Part shown: positions 13,216 to 23,606 of the stretch, in pieces
How positions within the stretch are numbered: the stretch's first letter is position 1
Layout: each line of letters begins with the position of its first letter
Assembly (NCBI GenBank): GCA_013399855.1
Contig: VXAY01006780.1
Coordinates: 1,142,134 to 1,206,133, forward strand
Direction of reading: 5' to 3'
Length of the DNA stretch: 64,000 nucleotides
Source of the DNA: Oxyruncus cristatus
Taxonomy: Eukaryota; Chordata; Aves; Passeriformes; Cotingidae
The notes under the pieces: model-generated
What the model saw: only the letters and a program-made list of their open reading frames with translations
The model's database searches: none
Told to the model about the DNA's origin: nothing
Made by a program: the position numbers and the translations under genes

Positions 13216-14203
13216 GTGTTTTGTCTTAGGTGGTGAGTGGAAAAACTTGTTGGAAGTTTGTTTTGGTCCATTTAGCACAGAATGAATAGTCATGACTGTG
13301 AGTGCTGGAACAGGAGAAATCCTGAAGGGAAAGTGTTGGAATGAGTCAGACTCTTGGGATATCTTTGCTTTTGGCTCAGCCTGCTGAGGATGAGGATTCG
13401 CTTCCTAGAAATCAGAGCAGTGCCCTCTCCGACCCTGTGGTCATTTCTTTAGAGAGTGACTTCATTCTCTTGGGAGACTTCCCTGTCTCAGAAAACCCTG
13501 CCCACGGTTCCAAGGGCGCAAACCCCCAAGTTCTGCAGAGCTGTGGACACCACCAGTTTAAATCTGAGGAGTTTCCTGAAGTCCAGTGTGTCCTGGGAGA
13601 AGTCCGGTGGCTCCAGGAGGCTGCAGCAGCTCAGATCAGTTGCCAGGAACTCAGAGGGAAAACAGTATTATTGGGTGCTGACCTAGTTGTTTGTAAATCT
13701 CCCTGTAGAAGAGATTTAGTGATCTCAGGAGGAGTATTAAGGCTTGTGTTTGTGTGGAGATGGGGAAATGCAGCAATTTAATTTTCAAATGTTATGGTTT
13801 GGGTTGTGTTTTCTCTTTTTTTTTAAACATCTAATTTATTAACAAAGCTAACCAGCTGGGAAAATAAGCACTGGAACTTTCCTAAGGAAGTCATCCATGG
13901 AGATTGGAAAGGGATCCAGAGATTCAAACCTCTCCAGTTGAAAAAAGGAGTTTGGGGCTGGGGAAGGCAACACTGGTCTTGCCCCAGTAAAACAAGAGGA
14001 GGATGGTTTATCTTTTAATTTTGCAATAATTCTTTACACCTTATCTTTTTTTTTTGTTTTTAGAAAAAGTACTAAAATTACAGGAATTAAAAAATCCCGA
14101 GTTATCTTCTTAGAGCTGCATGCATTACTTGATAAAAATTAATTGCTTTGGGTTGGGTTTTTCACATCATAGTTTTTCAATATAGTAAGTGAAAACTGCA
14201 GGG

Positions 14204-14365
14204 ACTAAATTAGCCCAGTGCTAAATGTCCAAGGCCAGGCTGGACAGGGCTTGGAGCAACCTGGGATAGTGGAAGGTGTCCCTGCCCATGGCAGGGGGTG
14301 GGACTGGATGAGCTTTAACGTCCTTCCCAACCCAAAGCAGTTGGGATCCTGTGATTCCATGAGTG
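14204..14365 (+). repeat. CR1 3' fragment forming one arm of an inverted pair
   Basis: The CR1 3' end runs from 'tgtccaaggccaggctggac' to 'gattccatga'. Its 5' side begins with the non-CR1 string 'aaattagcccagtgctaaat'. The same string plus CR1 recurs in reverse complement at 15128-15283, so the two copies share both the truncation point and the flank. Confidence 0.85.
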
Positions 14366-15127
14366 CTGTCCGGGGCTGAGCCTGTGCCATAGCAGGAACT
14401 CTACGGAGGAAAACTGCTGTTGGCTTTTTGAATTTTGCATGAATTCCCTCCCATGGGTGGTGAGCAGTGAATGCTGTGTGACTCACTCCATAGGTGACCT
14501 CTCTGGAGCACGACTTGGGGGATAATTTTGGGCCATGAGGTATTTGTGGGGAGCTGGGGCAGCACAGGACTGACACAGACCAGGGGTCAGGTTGTTGCAG
14601 AGGCGGAACATCCATGGATCCACATGGATCTGCAAGAGCATGTTCTTAATATTTGCTTTAGGAAATAAGTTTTTATTGATACCAAATGTCAGGTGTGAAT
14701 GTCCCTCCTACCTGCACCTGAGCAGATGATGTTACCTGTCACTTGGCAGTTCCTCTGCCCAAAGCTTTTCCAAGAATTTTCTCCCCAAAATGGGGACTCA
14801 GAGCAGGATAACGCTATTCTCAGCTAGCTGGGCAGGCATGGGCACTGCCTGGAAAACAGCCCTGCTCTCCAGGATGAGGTGAGAGAAACTTGAATCCTGC
14901 AGGAACTGCTGTGGGCAGTGCTTGGAAAGGTCACACGGAGCCATCTTGGACTCGGGTCACTGTAATGCCATAAATGATTCAAGCACAGCCCCACTGAGCC
15001 AATTATCCTTGTGGGGCTGTGGAAAACAAGCAGCAGGGTTTGTGCAGAGTCCTCTAGAGACTGTGATGCAGGACAGTGACATGGGCAAGGCTGGTCCAAA
15101 CAGGTTCTTTGGGCACCTGGAGACCTG

Positions 15128-15283
15128 AATAACTTGGAATCACAGGCTGGTTTGGGTTGGGAGGGACCTTAAAGCTCCTCTTGTTCCACCCCCTGCCATG
15201 GGCAGGAACACCTTCCACTGTCCCAGGTTGCTCCAAGCCCTATCCAGCCTGGCCTTGGACATTTAGCACTGGGCTAATTTAGC
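15128..15283 (-). repeat. CR1 3' fragment, second arm of an inverted pair
   Basis: Reverse-complement CR1 from 'aatcacaggctggtttgggt' to 'ggccttggacatttagcact', then 'gggctaattt'. The end beyond CR1 is the complement of the flank at 14204, indicating an inverted duplication about 0.8 kb apart. Confidence 0.85.
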
Positions 15284-15435
15284 ACTAAGCTCTTGGCTGC
15301 TGTGATGCCTGTAGGGATATCCTTGGGAATGCAATGCTGCACAGTCCTCAGTCCCTCCATGTGCTGCAGGTGGGTATCTGGTCCACTATGAGCCTCCATG
15401 AAATAGCCAGGGATGCTGAGATCAGCCTGTGCTAT

Positions 15436-15656
15436 GGATATTATTTCTTCACAGAAAGGGTTGTCAAGACAACAAGAAAGGTTGTCATTGGAACAGCTGC
15501 CCAGGGCAGTGGTGGAGTCCCCATCCAGGGAGGGATTTAAAAGCTGTATGGATGTGACACCTGGGGTCAGTGGTGGCCTTGGCAGTGCTAGAGGACAGTT
15601 GAACTCAATGGTCTGAGAGGGCTTTTCCAACATAAGTGATCCCATGGTTCTATCCT
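15436..15656 (+). repeat. CR1-family LINE 3' fragment, divergent subfamily
   Basis: It contains 'ggaacagctgcccagggcag', 'tggtggagtccccatccagg' and a terminal 'gatcccatggttctatc'. This matches the CR1 type whose 3' part has 'gaggtggtggagtcaccatcc'. Confidence 0.75.
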
Positions 15657-16097
15657 GGCTCACTCCTTGCTTTTTGGTGGGCTCAGGAGCAAGTCTTCTT
15701 CCATGGTCCAACTCTCTGGGAAGCACGTGGATCCTGGTACACACTGGGCTCTCCTGGAAGCCCATGGGGAGCTGCAAATGGGAATCAAGCTGCCAAAGCT
15801 GTGCTGGAATTGCTGCCGGACCAGCCATGGCTCTGGCCATCCTCCTTGCTGCCACTGGCTCAGCCAAGGGGCAGAAACCTGCACAGAAGCTCTGTGCTTT
15901 TTTTTGGAGGATGTTTTACTTCCAAAGCTGTTTCTCAACTGCCTGGTCCTGTTGGGTTTCTTAATAACAACAAAAAAAAAAAAGCAGCCCTTTTGCAGCG
16001 TGGATGCCTCTATGTAAAAGCTGTTTAACATACTGTGCCACCTTCTGGAAAAATAACTCGCTGTCTTTCCAAACAGAACTTCCCTGCTCCACTAAAA

Positions 16098-16881
16098 ATG
16101 TCTGGCAAAACAGCCACCACGACCAACAACATTGCTCAGGCCCGAAGGACTGTGCAGCAGCTCAGGATAGAAGCCTCAATAGAAAGGATAAAGGTGATAG
16201 CACATCCTTCCTCACCCCTCCTTTCTCTCCTTGTTTTTTTCCCCTTTCAGCTGTAGGACGACAGTGTAACAGAGAGTGTGTGTGTGTCTGTGTGTCTGTG
16301 CACCCACAGCTCAGTGATTTTTCCCATCTCAAAACATGACATTTCAGCTCAACGAATCTAAATAAATCCAGTTCTTGTGACCCAGTATCCCATCTAACCC
16401 TGCCCTCTGGCAGCGGGAACCTTCTCCCCTGGTTTCTTCCCTGTCACTGCAGGATAGATGAGAAATTCCTCGTTACAACCCACTGTATTATTTTGAACCC
16501 CCTTCTGTTTATTCCTGGTTTTCTGTGTAGGAGCCAGGTGGAACCTTTACCTGGTGTCACAAACGAATCCCAAAGAGCAGCGGGGTCCATCCTTTCCTCC
16601 TCCCGGAGGATGAAGCAAGGAGACAGAATGTGTCTATCTCCAAGTAGCTCTCCCATCCCTCAAAGGGACTCTGTACCCATCACAGCTCTCAGCACCTTTG
16701 ATCCTGTTCCCATGGGAAATCCTGTCCTCTGTTTATTTTTCCCTGTCTCCTGCAGGTGTCCAAAGCCTCGGCAGACCTGATGCTGTACTGTGAGGAACAC
16801 GCCAAGAAGGACCCGTTGCTCATGGGCATTCCTGCTTCTGAGAACCCTTTCAAGGACAAGAAAACCTGCATTTTGTTATAG
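16098..16881 (+). CDS. GNG12: G protein gamma-12 subunit (two coding exons)
   Basis: GNG12 encodes the gamma subunit of a heterotrimeric G protein; with a beta subunit it forms a membrane-anchored dimer that signals downstream of receptors. Coding exons are 16098-16193 and 16756-16881, joined in phase 0 (donor 'aag|gtgata', acceptor 'ctcctgcag|gtgtcc'). The exon carrying the start begins at 16077 after 'ctttccaaacag'. The product is 73 residues, mostly one G-gamma-like domain, with hallmark segments '[12 protein letters not shown]', '[12 protein letters not shown]', 'ENPFKDKK' and a C-terminal CILL CAAX box, predicting geranylgeranylation at Cys70. The human protein has 72 residues; here the N-terminus reads '[11 protein letters not shown]', one residue longer. 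Upstream exons are non-coding. GADD45A follows tail-to-tail, as in human. Other gamma subunits were considered, but the N-terminus and '[14 protein letters not shown]' fit GNG12 best. Confidence 0.96.
16260..16305 (+). repeat. GT-rich simple repeat in GNG12 intron
   Basis: A short imperfect (GT)n run, 'gagtgtgtgtgtgtctgtgt', lies in the intron between the two GNG12 coding exons. Confidence 0.8.
16378..16452 (-). repeat. CR1 fragment, antisense
   Basis: The string 'tatcccatctaaccctgccc' followed by 'tctggcagcgggaa' matches the internal part of antisense CR1 copies elsewhere in the window, for example near 22278. Confidence 0.7.
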
Positions 16882-17900
16882 GAGAGGGGCAGCTGCTCCC
16901 CTGCCCACCGAGGCAAGGCCGAGCACCAACACTCCGTAAGGTCCCAGCCGTTCCCTGGCTCCGAGCGGCTGCTCTTTTACCACGTGTATAAGTCCTTAAG
17001 CTTTCCAAAGCATTCCTTCTGATCCTTATCTTTATTAGGAAGCTGAATTCATGTCTTTCCTGGCCAAGGGAATGGGGTTGAGCCCGAGAGCAGCACTGGG
17101 GTCTCTGCCCAGGGAGGTCCTGGCTGCATTTGCCAAGTCAAACAAGACCAAAGTTGCCTGAGCTTTGCTGATAAAGCAGAGGCCAAGTTGTAGAGACCTG
17201 ATGGAACATCACTGGGTTTACATTTTTTTAAATGATGAATTCTACGGGAGGTTGTTCCTGTGCTGGCAGCACCAGTTTGTGCACAGGTACCTTTAAAGTG
17301 CATTTTCTAGCAAAATAAACTACCTTGCAAAATGATTGTAGCAGCTGCTGAGGAGCTCCAGGGAGCTGTGCCACAGCCTTCCTCCTGCTGGCCTCTCTTC
17401 CCAGTGGAGAGTTGAGAATCAGAGACCTGCAGATTGCTTTTCCTGCTTTTTAAGAGTTGAAAAAGCAGAATTTTCAGCTTGTATTCTGCTGCTCTGCATT
17501 TTCCTCACTAATTTAGGATCCATGTTAGTATAAAAACCATCATGTCAAAAGAATGGAAGGCTGGAACTGCCCTGGCAGGAAGGAATGCTGCCCTCACTCC
17601 CAATCCCAGTCATGTTCTGTGCAGGGAGTCAGAATTTGACTCTTTTAAAAATAATAATAATTTTTAAAGGGGAAAAATGCCAAATTATATCCAGCTTGTG
17701 GTTCTGCATTTATAATCGGAGGGCCTTTTCATCAAGTATATATTTTATATATACACATAATAAAAATGTTTTTCTTTATGTGCCTGTGTGTGTATATATA
17801 TATATACACATATACATAAACTTTGTACTTATGCAAATATTGCATATTAACAGCAAATTTGGAAGGGTTTGAAAATAATACTGACTTCAGCTGGCTGCAA
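16882..17900 (+). other. GNG12: GNG12 3'UTR (approximate extent)
   Basis: Sequence after the GNG12 stop codon has no further coding potential. It contains candidate poly(A) signals AATAAA at 17314-17319 and 17759-17764. The mammalian GNG12 3'UTR is several kilobases long, so the true end may lie beyond 17900, up to the AATAAA-rich stretch near 19693-19760. The exact cleavage site cannot be read from sequence alone. Confidence 0.55.
17736..17822. repeat. TA/TG microsatellite-like tract
   Basis: An AT-rich run with 'tatattttatatatacacat' and 'gtgtgtatatatatatatac' lies in the probable GNG12 3'UTR. It can pair with itself locally. Confidence 0.75.
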
Positions 17901-18534
17901 ATGTCCTTCTCTGCATCCTGCTGAAATTGTGATCTGCCATAACTGTGCATTTCTGTGAGGCTATTTACAGGCTTTATTAACCACTTGTCATTTATGTTGC
18001 ATATTTGTCATTTCTGTATGAAATTATAGACCCACTATTGATATATATTAAGAACTTATATCTTTGTTTAACAAGCCTCTTTGACAAAGAGCTCCAAAAT
18101 CAGCCTGACAGAGAATTGTGCTGCTTATCCTGTGCTTACATGCAGATTATTTTTATAGGGTATTTTTCTAGTGGCAATTGAAGAAAACAATGTAGCTCCA
18201 CACTGATTCTTTTTTATTGTGTTTGTGTCTATCATTTTATCACACACATAGGTAGAAATTATGAGCTCAGTTAATTACTCGGTTTGGGGCTACAAGGCTG
18301 TAGCGGTTGAGAACTCCAGCTGTGCCTAGAGGTGGCCAGGCAGGTACGTGGGGTGCAGGGAGGGAAAGAACCTCGTGCTGTTGTCTGATTATTGTCTTCC
18401 CAGCAATCTGGTGTTCCCACAGGAATCTGCAGGTTTATTTGGTTAGAGATCCCTGCTCCCAACCCAAAACCAGCTCCCCATTGTGGCTGCAGGAGGGCTC
18501 TTTGTGTCTGCCCATGAATAAAGCCCACCATGGG
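17901..18534. other. AT-rich non-coding sequence downstream of GNG12
   Basis: AT-rich sequence with no repeats or ORFs of interest. It may be a distal extension of the GNG12 3'UTR. Confidence 0.4.
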
Positions 18535-18685
18535 GGCTGGGTGGTGATCCAGCTGTGGGACCCTGGATTGTGATCCAGATGTGGGGCCCTGGTGGGTGAT
18601 CCAGCCATGGGGCTCTGGATGGTGATCCAGCTGAGTGATCCAGCCCGAAGTCCAGCTGTGAGACCCTGTTTGGTGATCCAGCACA
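18535..18685. repeat. Degenerate minisatellite, ~25-30 bp unit
   Basis: Five or six imperfect copies of a unit containing 'ggtgatccagc' followed by 'tggg(g/a)ccctgg' are spaced about 25-30 bp apart. Unit length varies and the copies are diverged, so this is an old variable tandem array. Confidence 0.75.
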
Positions 18686-18699
18686 TTGGCCTGCATCTG

Positions 18700-19940
18700 A
18701 CAGCATTTAATCTATAGATATTTGGTAAACTCACTATTTTTAAAATATAATATATAGGGACACGTGAAATCTGGAGCTCTTACTTTCGCATTTTGCTTTT
18801 TGCTGTAAGTACTCCCAGGAAAAAAAACAGGAATTGTAAAATTTAGCAAAATACAGCATCTGTTCTTGTAGATTTTTTTTAAAAAGGAGAAATGAGGCCA
18901 TCCACAGGTGCTGGGAGAAATCTGTGGGGTGCCATGGGGATGCCCCACCATGCTACCCATCTCTCCCCTTGACCAGGCTGTCTGATTTTGGGGAAAAAAA
19001 CCAAGCATTTGGGTGCATGGCTGTGTGCTGGGCCATGTGCCCCCAGGTCATGGGGACAGGGGCTGGAGAGGTGACACTGAGAGAAATGAGGGGTTCAGGG
19101 GGGTTTGGATTGAGTTTAAGCTTGGAGAAACAGCAAATATGGTGATGCTGCTCCTGCAGTGTCCCAGGGCACAGGATGGCACCTGCCTGGTCCTGAGCTA
19201 CGTGCCAGACATGGATAGGGACTGGTGGCCTTGGGCCAGAGTGTCTGGGAGTGGGAGAACTGGTCCAGCCTCACCACCTGGCAGCTGGGCACCTGGCACC
19301 GATCCTACTGGGGCTGGGGACACTGACCCCCTGGTAGCACTGCTGTGAGGTCACACAGGTGCCATTAGGGATGTCCAGTGTGGGTCAGTGGTGTCCCCGT
19401 GCCCTCCCCCCCAGGCAGTGCTGGCAGCATGGGTGGGAGAGGCTGTTCTCCTGCCACACGGAGAAATCCCAGCTGTGTGCCAGCCTGGAGCTGTAATTAC
19501 TGAGGAGCCTGGCACAGAGACCTCCCAACCGCAGCGGGCACAGGCTGTGCTGGGGGTGCACAGGGAGAAAAGCCAGGAGCATTTGCAGAATCTGTGGTGC
19601 AAGGAAACATCAGGTCAAGTTTTCCTCCACAGGAATCAGGTTTCCCCCCCTTCCAAGAAGACTCAGGTGCTGCAGGAGTGTTGGAGTCTCTGCAATAAAG
19701 CTGCCTCTCTTTTTTCTTAGCTCCTGTTGTTGCAGCATTCATGCAAAATAAATAAATAACATTCCCAACATTTCCTGCAGCACATCGGCTGCTTTGGCGG
19801 TTAATGGCTTGGGAGGAGCCGGGAATAAACCCACATGGAGCAGCACAACAGAACCTTGCCCACTGCCAGGATGAGGAAGCGGCTGCTGCTGAGCCCTTTT
19901 GCCTGTTCACTAATGGAGTAAGGATATAAAATCCTGGGCC
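18700..19940. other. Intergenic between GNG12 and GADD45A 3' ends
   Basis: I see no gene. An AATAAA at about 19694 and tandem AATAAA motifs around 19746-19757 on the plus strand could serve a distal GNG12 transcript end. Confidence 0.4.
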
Positions 19941-19942
19941 AA

Positions 19943-20625
19943 AGGTTTGATTGGAAACTTTATTTCAAAAAAAAGGAAAACACAAAACAGAAACACCAAC
20001 CCCACCCCCCCAGAAACACTCAAATTTCAAACAATTATATTAATGTTGCTGCTTTCACAGCCAACTGGTAAAAGATTTGTGGTTGCAGACCAACGGCTTA
20101 AGGGCATTTCAGTTCTCAAACCTCCAAGTATAAATAATTTTCCCATCAATATCAGAAAATAACTTATTATTATAATTATTATATATCTTAGCATAAAAAC
20201 ATGAGAATTAATATCCCAAAAATACAATAACATTGTTGGCAAAATGCCTCAATTTTTGCTCTTTAAGGTGTTTAAACCAGGAATTTTAAGTTGCACTTAA
20301 GGATAGAAAGTGAAGGGTGTTTTTGGCGAAGGCCATGACCACCCCTGGCATGTCAGGCTGGGCTCATCCCACACTTTTCCTTCACTTCCATTCTCATTCC
20401 CACCACTCCGGCATCGCTCTGCTCCAGCCACACACAACACGTCGTTCCACTGCAGCCAAACCCCCCCCCCCGATGTCAGTTTTAGCTTTTATTTTTTTTT
20501 GTTGGGTTTTATTTTTCCTCCCCCTCGCCCGGAATCTTGGTGCCAGGGCAGGGAGTTACTTCCTGAGCAACTGCGAAAGTCTTGCAACACTCCAGTGCAA
20601 TCGGGATCGGGATGGGCTCTGGCGG
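19943..20625 (-). other. GADD45A: GADD45A 3'UTR
   Basis: On the minus strand the sequence after the GADD45A stop runs to a canonical AATAAA at 19964-19959, with cleavage expected near 19943. It is AT-rich and includes AUUUA-type pentamers (complement of 'taaat', e.g. near 20130), in line with an unstable stress-induced mRNA. Length and end point are inferred. Confidence 0.65.
19959..19964 (-). promoter_or_regulatory. GADD45A: GADD45A poly(A) signal
   Basis: AATAAA on the minus strand ('tttatt' on the plus), about 660 bases beyond the stop codon. Confidence 0.65.
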
Positions 20626-21822
20626 TCACCGCTCCGGGAGGTTGATCACCGGCACCCACTGATCCAGGTACCGGCTCTCCCGGCAGAAGCACATCAGCTG
20701 ACTCAGCGCTGGATCCTTCCACTGCGAGGCCTGGGGGTTCTGGAAAAGGAACGGGGGAAGGCTTGGACACGGCAGCAAAAACAGCCCGTGCAGGGCAGCA
20801 GGGGAANNNNNNNNNNNNNNNNNNNNNAAAAAAAAAAAAAAAAAAGCACAGCAGAAAGTCCAGGAGTGTGAATCATCTTAAATTGCCACCGAGGCAAACA
20901 AACAAGTCCACCCGGGAAAGCGTGTGAGGAGTTTTGTAGTTTTGGACTCTAGGGCAGAGGGGGGAAAGGAAAAAAAAAAGGCAAGAAAAGGGGAGAAAAG
21001 GGAAAGGGGAAAAAAGAAGGGAAGAAAAAGGGGGGAAATAGGGAAAGAAAGGGGGGAAAGAGGGAAAGAAAAAGGGGGGAATAAAGGAAGAAAAAAGAGG
21101 GAAAGAAAGAACAAAACAAAAGGAGAAAGAGGTGAAAACAAAGGAGAAAGAGGAGGAGAGGGAAGGACCCCGTTTTCCAAGGGGCGCAGGAAGCCCCGCG
21201 CAGCCCCTGGTGCGGGCGCGCTGAGCCCGCGGGTTCGAGCCCCGAGCACGGCGAGTTGCGGGGCGTCCCGACTGCCTGTCGCGGCCCGGCCGTGCCCCCC
21301 GCGCTCACCGTGACGAGCACGCAGTGCAGGTCCGCGGGCGGGTCGGGGCCCGCGGCGGGCAGCAGCAGCTGCGCCAGGCGCGCCGGGTTGCTGACGCGCA
21401 GGATGTTGATGTCGTTCTCGCAGCAGAAGGCCCGCAGCAGCGTGAAGTGGATCTGCAGCGCCGCGTCCCCCGCCTCCTCCTCCTCGGCCGCCAGCAGGCA
21501 CAGCACCACGTTATCGGGGTCCCTGAGGGGAAACCGCCGTCACCGGGGGAGACACCGGGCATGGGGGAACGGAGGTAAAGGAGGGGTCACTCACACGTTG
21601 AGCAGCTTGGCCGCTTCGTAGACGCCGAGGGTGAGGCTCCGCTGGCTCAGCGCCTTGCTCAGCACCTCCTCCAGCGCGTCCCCCGCCTGCTCCATCCTGC
21701 GCCGGGACAAGCGCCCGTCACCGGGGACCCCGGACCGCAGCGATCCCCACCCCTCCCTCCGCCCCCCCCCGGCCTCACCTCCCGGCGGCGCGGCGCTCCC
21801 CGGGCAGCTCCTCCAGAGTCAT
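20626..21822 (-). CDS. GADD45A: Growth arrest and DNA-damage-inducible 45 alpha
   Basis: GADD45A is a small acidic nuclear stress protein that binds PCNA, p21, CDK1/cyclin B1 and MEKK4 and links DNA damage to G2 arrest and repair. Four coding exons on the minus strand: 21822-21779, 21696-21595, 21522-21309 and 20739-20626, all with GT-AG ends, together 474 bases or 157 residues. It starts '[18 protein letters not shown]' and contains '[16 protein letters not shown]', '[19 protein letters not shown]' and the C-terminus '[10 protein letters not shown]'. Human GADD45A has 165 residues; the difference lies mainly in a shorter loop before '[11 protein letters not shown]'. Introns 1 and 2 are only 82 and 72 bases; intron 3 (569 bases) holds a purine tract and a 21-N gap. 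The Glu-rich stretch after 'CLLAAE' is the expected acidic patch. GADD45B/G are less likely, given '[15 protein letters not shown]' and the GNG12 neighbour. Confidence 0.97.
20807..20827. other. Assembly gap (21 N) in GADD45A intron 3
   Basis: A run of 21 undetermined bases directly abuts a poly(A) run and lies close to the purine tract, which probably caused the gap. Confidence 0.99.
20949..21172. repeat. Polypurine/polypyrimidine tract in GADD45A intron 3
   Basis: About 220 bases on the plus strand consist almost only of A and G (units such as 'gggaaagaaa' and 'ggggaaaaaag'), interrupted by few pyrimidines. The transcribed strand orientation gives a long C/T-rich intron just downstream of exon 3. 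Confidence 0.95.
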
Positions 21823-22080
21823 CACGGGGCCGCGGGGCAGGGACGGACACGGGGACACGGACACGGCGACAGGGACAGCCCCGTCCGCGGCGTCGCTGCG
21901 GCCGCTCCGGCCCCGCCGCCCGTGCCGGACAAAGGCGCCCCGCGCGCGCGGCCCCTGCCGCGCCCTGACCAACCCGCGCCGCCGCGATTTGCATATCGTC
22001 CTTCTATTGGGTTATGCAAATGAGGCCCCGCCCCCGCGTTGCCGAGCCCGGCCGGCCCTGACCCCGCTCGGCGCCGGGAA
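21180..22080. promoter_or_regulatory. GADD45A: CpG island over GADD45A 5' half
   Basis: The segment is very G+C-rich with dense CpG across exons 1-3 and the upstream region, ending where a CR1 begins. CpG islands at GADD45A promoters are known in vertebrates. No TATA box is seen between the octamers and the start codon. Confidence 0.85.
21987..22036 (-). promoter_or_regulatory. GADD45A: GADD45A core promoter: octamer / CCAAT / octamer module
   Basis: Within 35 bases lie ATTTGCAT (21987-21994), ATTGG (inverted CCAAT, 22006-22010) and ATGCAAAT (22014-22021), followed by a GC box 'gccccgccccc'. In the gene's direction this reads octamer, CCAAT, octamer, about 165-200 bases before the start codon. 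Oct-1 and NF-Y sites are described as mediating BRCA1-dependent induction of mammalian GADD45A, so this looks like the same module. The two octamers are mutually inverted. Confidence 0.85.
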
Positions 22081-22089
22081 CCGGCACAG

Positions 22090-22600
22090 GGAATGGTTTG
22101 GGATGGGAGGAACCTCAGACCGACTCATTCCACCCTCTGCCATGGGCAGGGACACCTTCTACTAGCCCAGGTTTCTCCAACCTGGCCTCGGACACTTCCA
22201 GGGATGGGGCAACCACAGTTTCTCTGGGCAACCTGTGACAGGGCCTCACCACCCTCACAGCCAACAATTCCTTCCCTATATCCCACCTGACCCTGCCCTC
22301 TGGCAGTGGGAAGCCATTTCCCCCTTAACCTGTCCCTGCAGGCCCTTGTCCCAAGGGCCTCTCCAGCTCTCTTGAAGCCCCTTTAGGCACTGGAAGGGGC
22401 TCTAAGGTCTCCCAGGAGCCTTCCCTTCTCCAGGTGAACACCCCCAGCTCTCCCAGCCTGCCTCCAGCCCTCAGAGCATCTCCGTGGCCTCCTCTGGACT
22501 CACTCCAGCAGCTCCATGTCCTTCAGCTGTTGTTCCCCAGAGTTGGAGGCAGCACTGCATGTGGGATCTCACCTGAGCAGGGCAGAGGGGCAGAATCCCC
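22090..22600 (-). repeat. Long CR1 LINE fragment, antisense
   Basis: Starts 'gggaatggtttgggatggga' and reaches beyond the usual 3' segment, with 'ctctccagctctcttgaag', 'cccagctctcccagcctgcc' and 'cagcagctccatgtccttca'. It begins about 70 bases beyond the GADD45A octamer module. Confidence 0.9.
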
Positions 22601-22957
22601 TCCATGGATGGATGCAGTTGTCTATTTTCCCTGCCTCCACAGGGATTGCACTCTTGCCATTCCCCTTCCAGTGAACACCAGTGCTGTCAGAACACAACCT
22701 CACCAACCTTCAAATTCTCCACACACAGTGCTGGGAAACACCCAGTGCAGTCTGTGGCACCGGCAGTGGGGAAAGCAAACAATCCCTTGACGTGGTTTTC
22801 ACCAGGAATGTGCTCCAGGGATCCCTCAGCACAATGCTACCAGCAGCACTTTGCTGTTCCCGACAGTGCCGGCACAGCCGCACTTCTGCCAAAAGTGAGC
22901 TGGGGAGGTGGGAGGCACCCACAGACAGCCCGGACCCCACTTCCACAGCGGGGGTAG

Positions 22958-23145
22958 ATTTAGATTGGATATTGGGAAGAAACTCTTCCCTGTGAGGGTG
23001 GTGAGGCCCTGGCACAGGTTGCCCAGAGAAGCTGTGGCTGCCCCATCCCTGACAGTGTCCAAGGCCAGGTTGGACGGGGCTTGGAGCAACCTGGGATAGT
23101 GGAAGGTGTCCCTGCCCAAACCACACTATAGTTCTGTGATCTCAC
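22958..23145 (+). repeat. CR1 LINE 3' fragment
   Basis: Contains 'ggatattgggaagaaactct', 'aggttgcccagagaagctgt' and a shortened 3' end 'actatagttctgtgat'. Confidence 0.9.
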
Positions 23146-23606
23146 TCTTGCCAGGCCTTTTGCCGGTTTACAAGAACTTGGTATTTCTCCGGGAAGTTGC
23201 CTCTGCACCATCTGGCCTGTCTCAGCCCAGCAGACCTCCGGGGAGGATGTCTCCTGACAGGCAGGGTGTCAAAGCTTTCTCAGCTGTTGTCCCTGAAAAC
23301 CTCCATCCTCCTGTGGCTGATGCCAAAACTCTTTTGCAACCCGGCTGTGAGCTGGCTCAGTCCCACTGGCTCCGGCAGAGCACGGCTGCGGTTGGGACCC
23401 TTTGGGGTCCCTCACAGGGCTTTTGGCAATGTGTGCTTCAAAGCTTTGCTTGTGTCGGTGTTTTACTTCGTCTCCAAAACAGCAGGAGCCATTTTCCAAG
23501 GCAGTGTTTGCAGAAGCACAGCTTTGAGTGCTGTGAGAGTGATACAGAACCACCTTCCATGCACCACTTGCAGAATAATTTAATTACCATTTGGAAAACA
23601 AGATAC

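Larger units (their letters stand above)
7433..16076. other. Probable GNG12 intron upstream of the coding exons
   Basis: Between the proposed 5'UTR exon and the first coding exon the sequence holds CR1 fragments (listed separately) and otherwise featureless DNA. None of the ORFs in it resembles a known protein or shows paired splice sites that I could support. Confidence 0.45.

Noticed and set aside
20949..22023. Long Arg/Pro/Ala-rich ORFs overlapping GADD45A
   Set aside because: They are out-of-frame or antisense readings of CpG-island DNA and the purine tract; the GADD45A exons explain the region.
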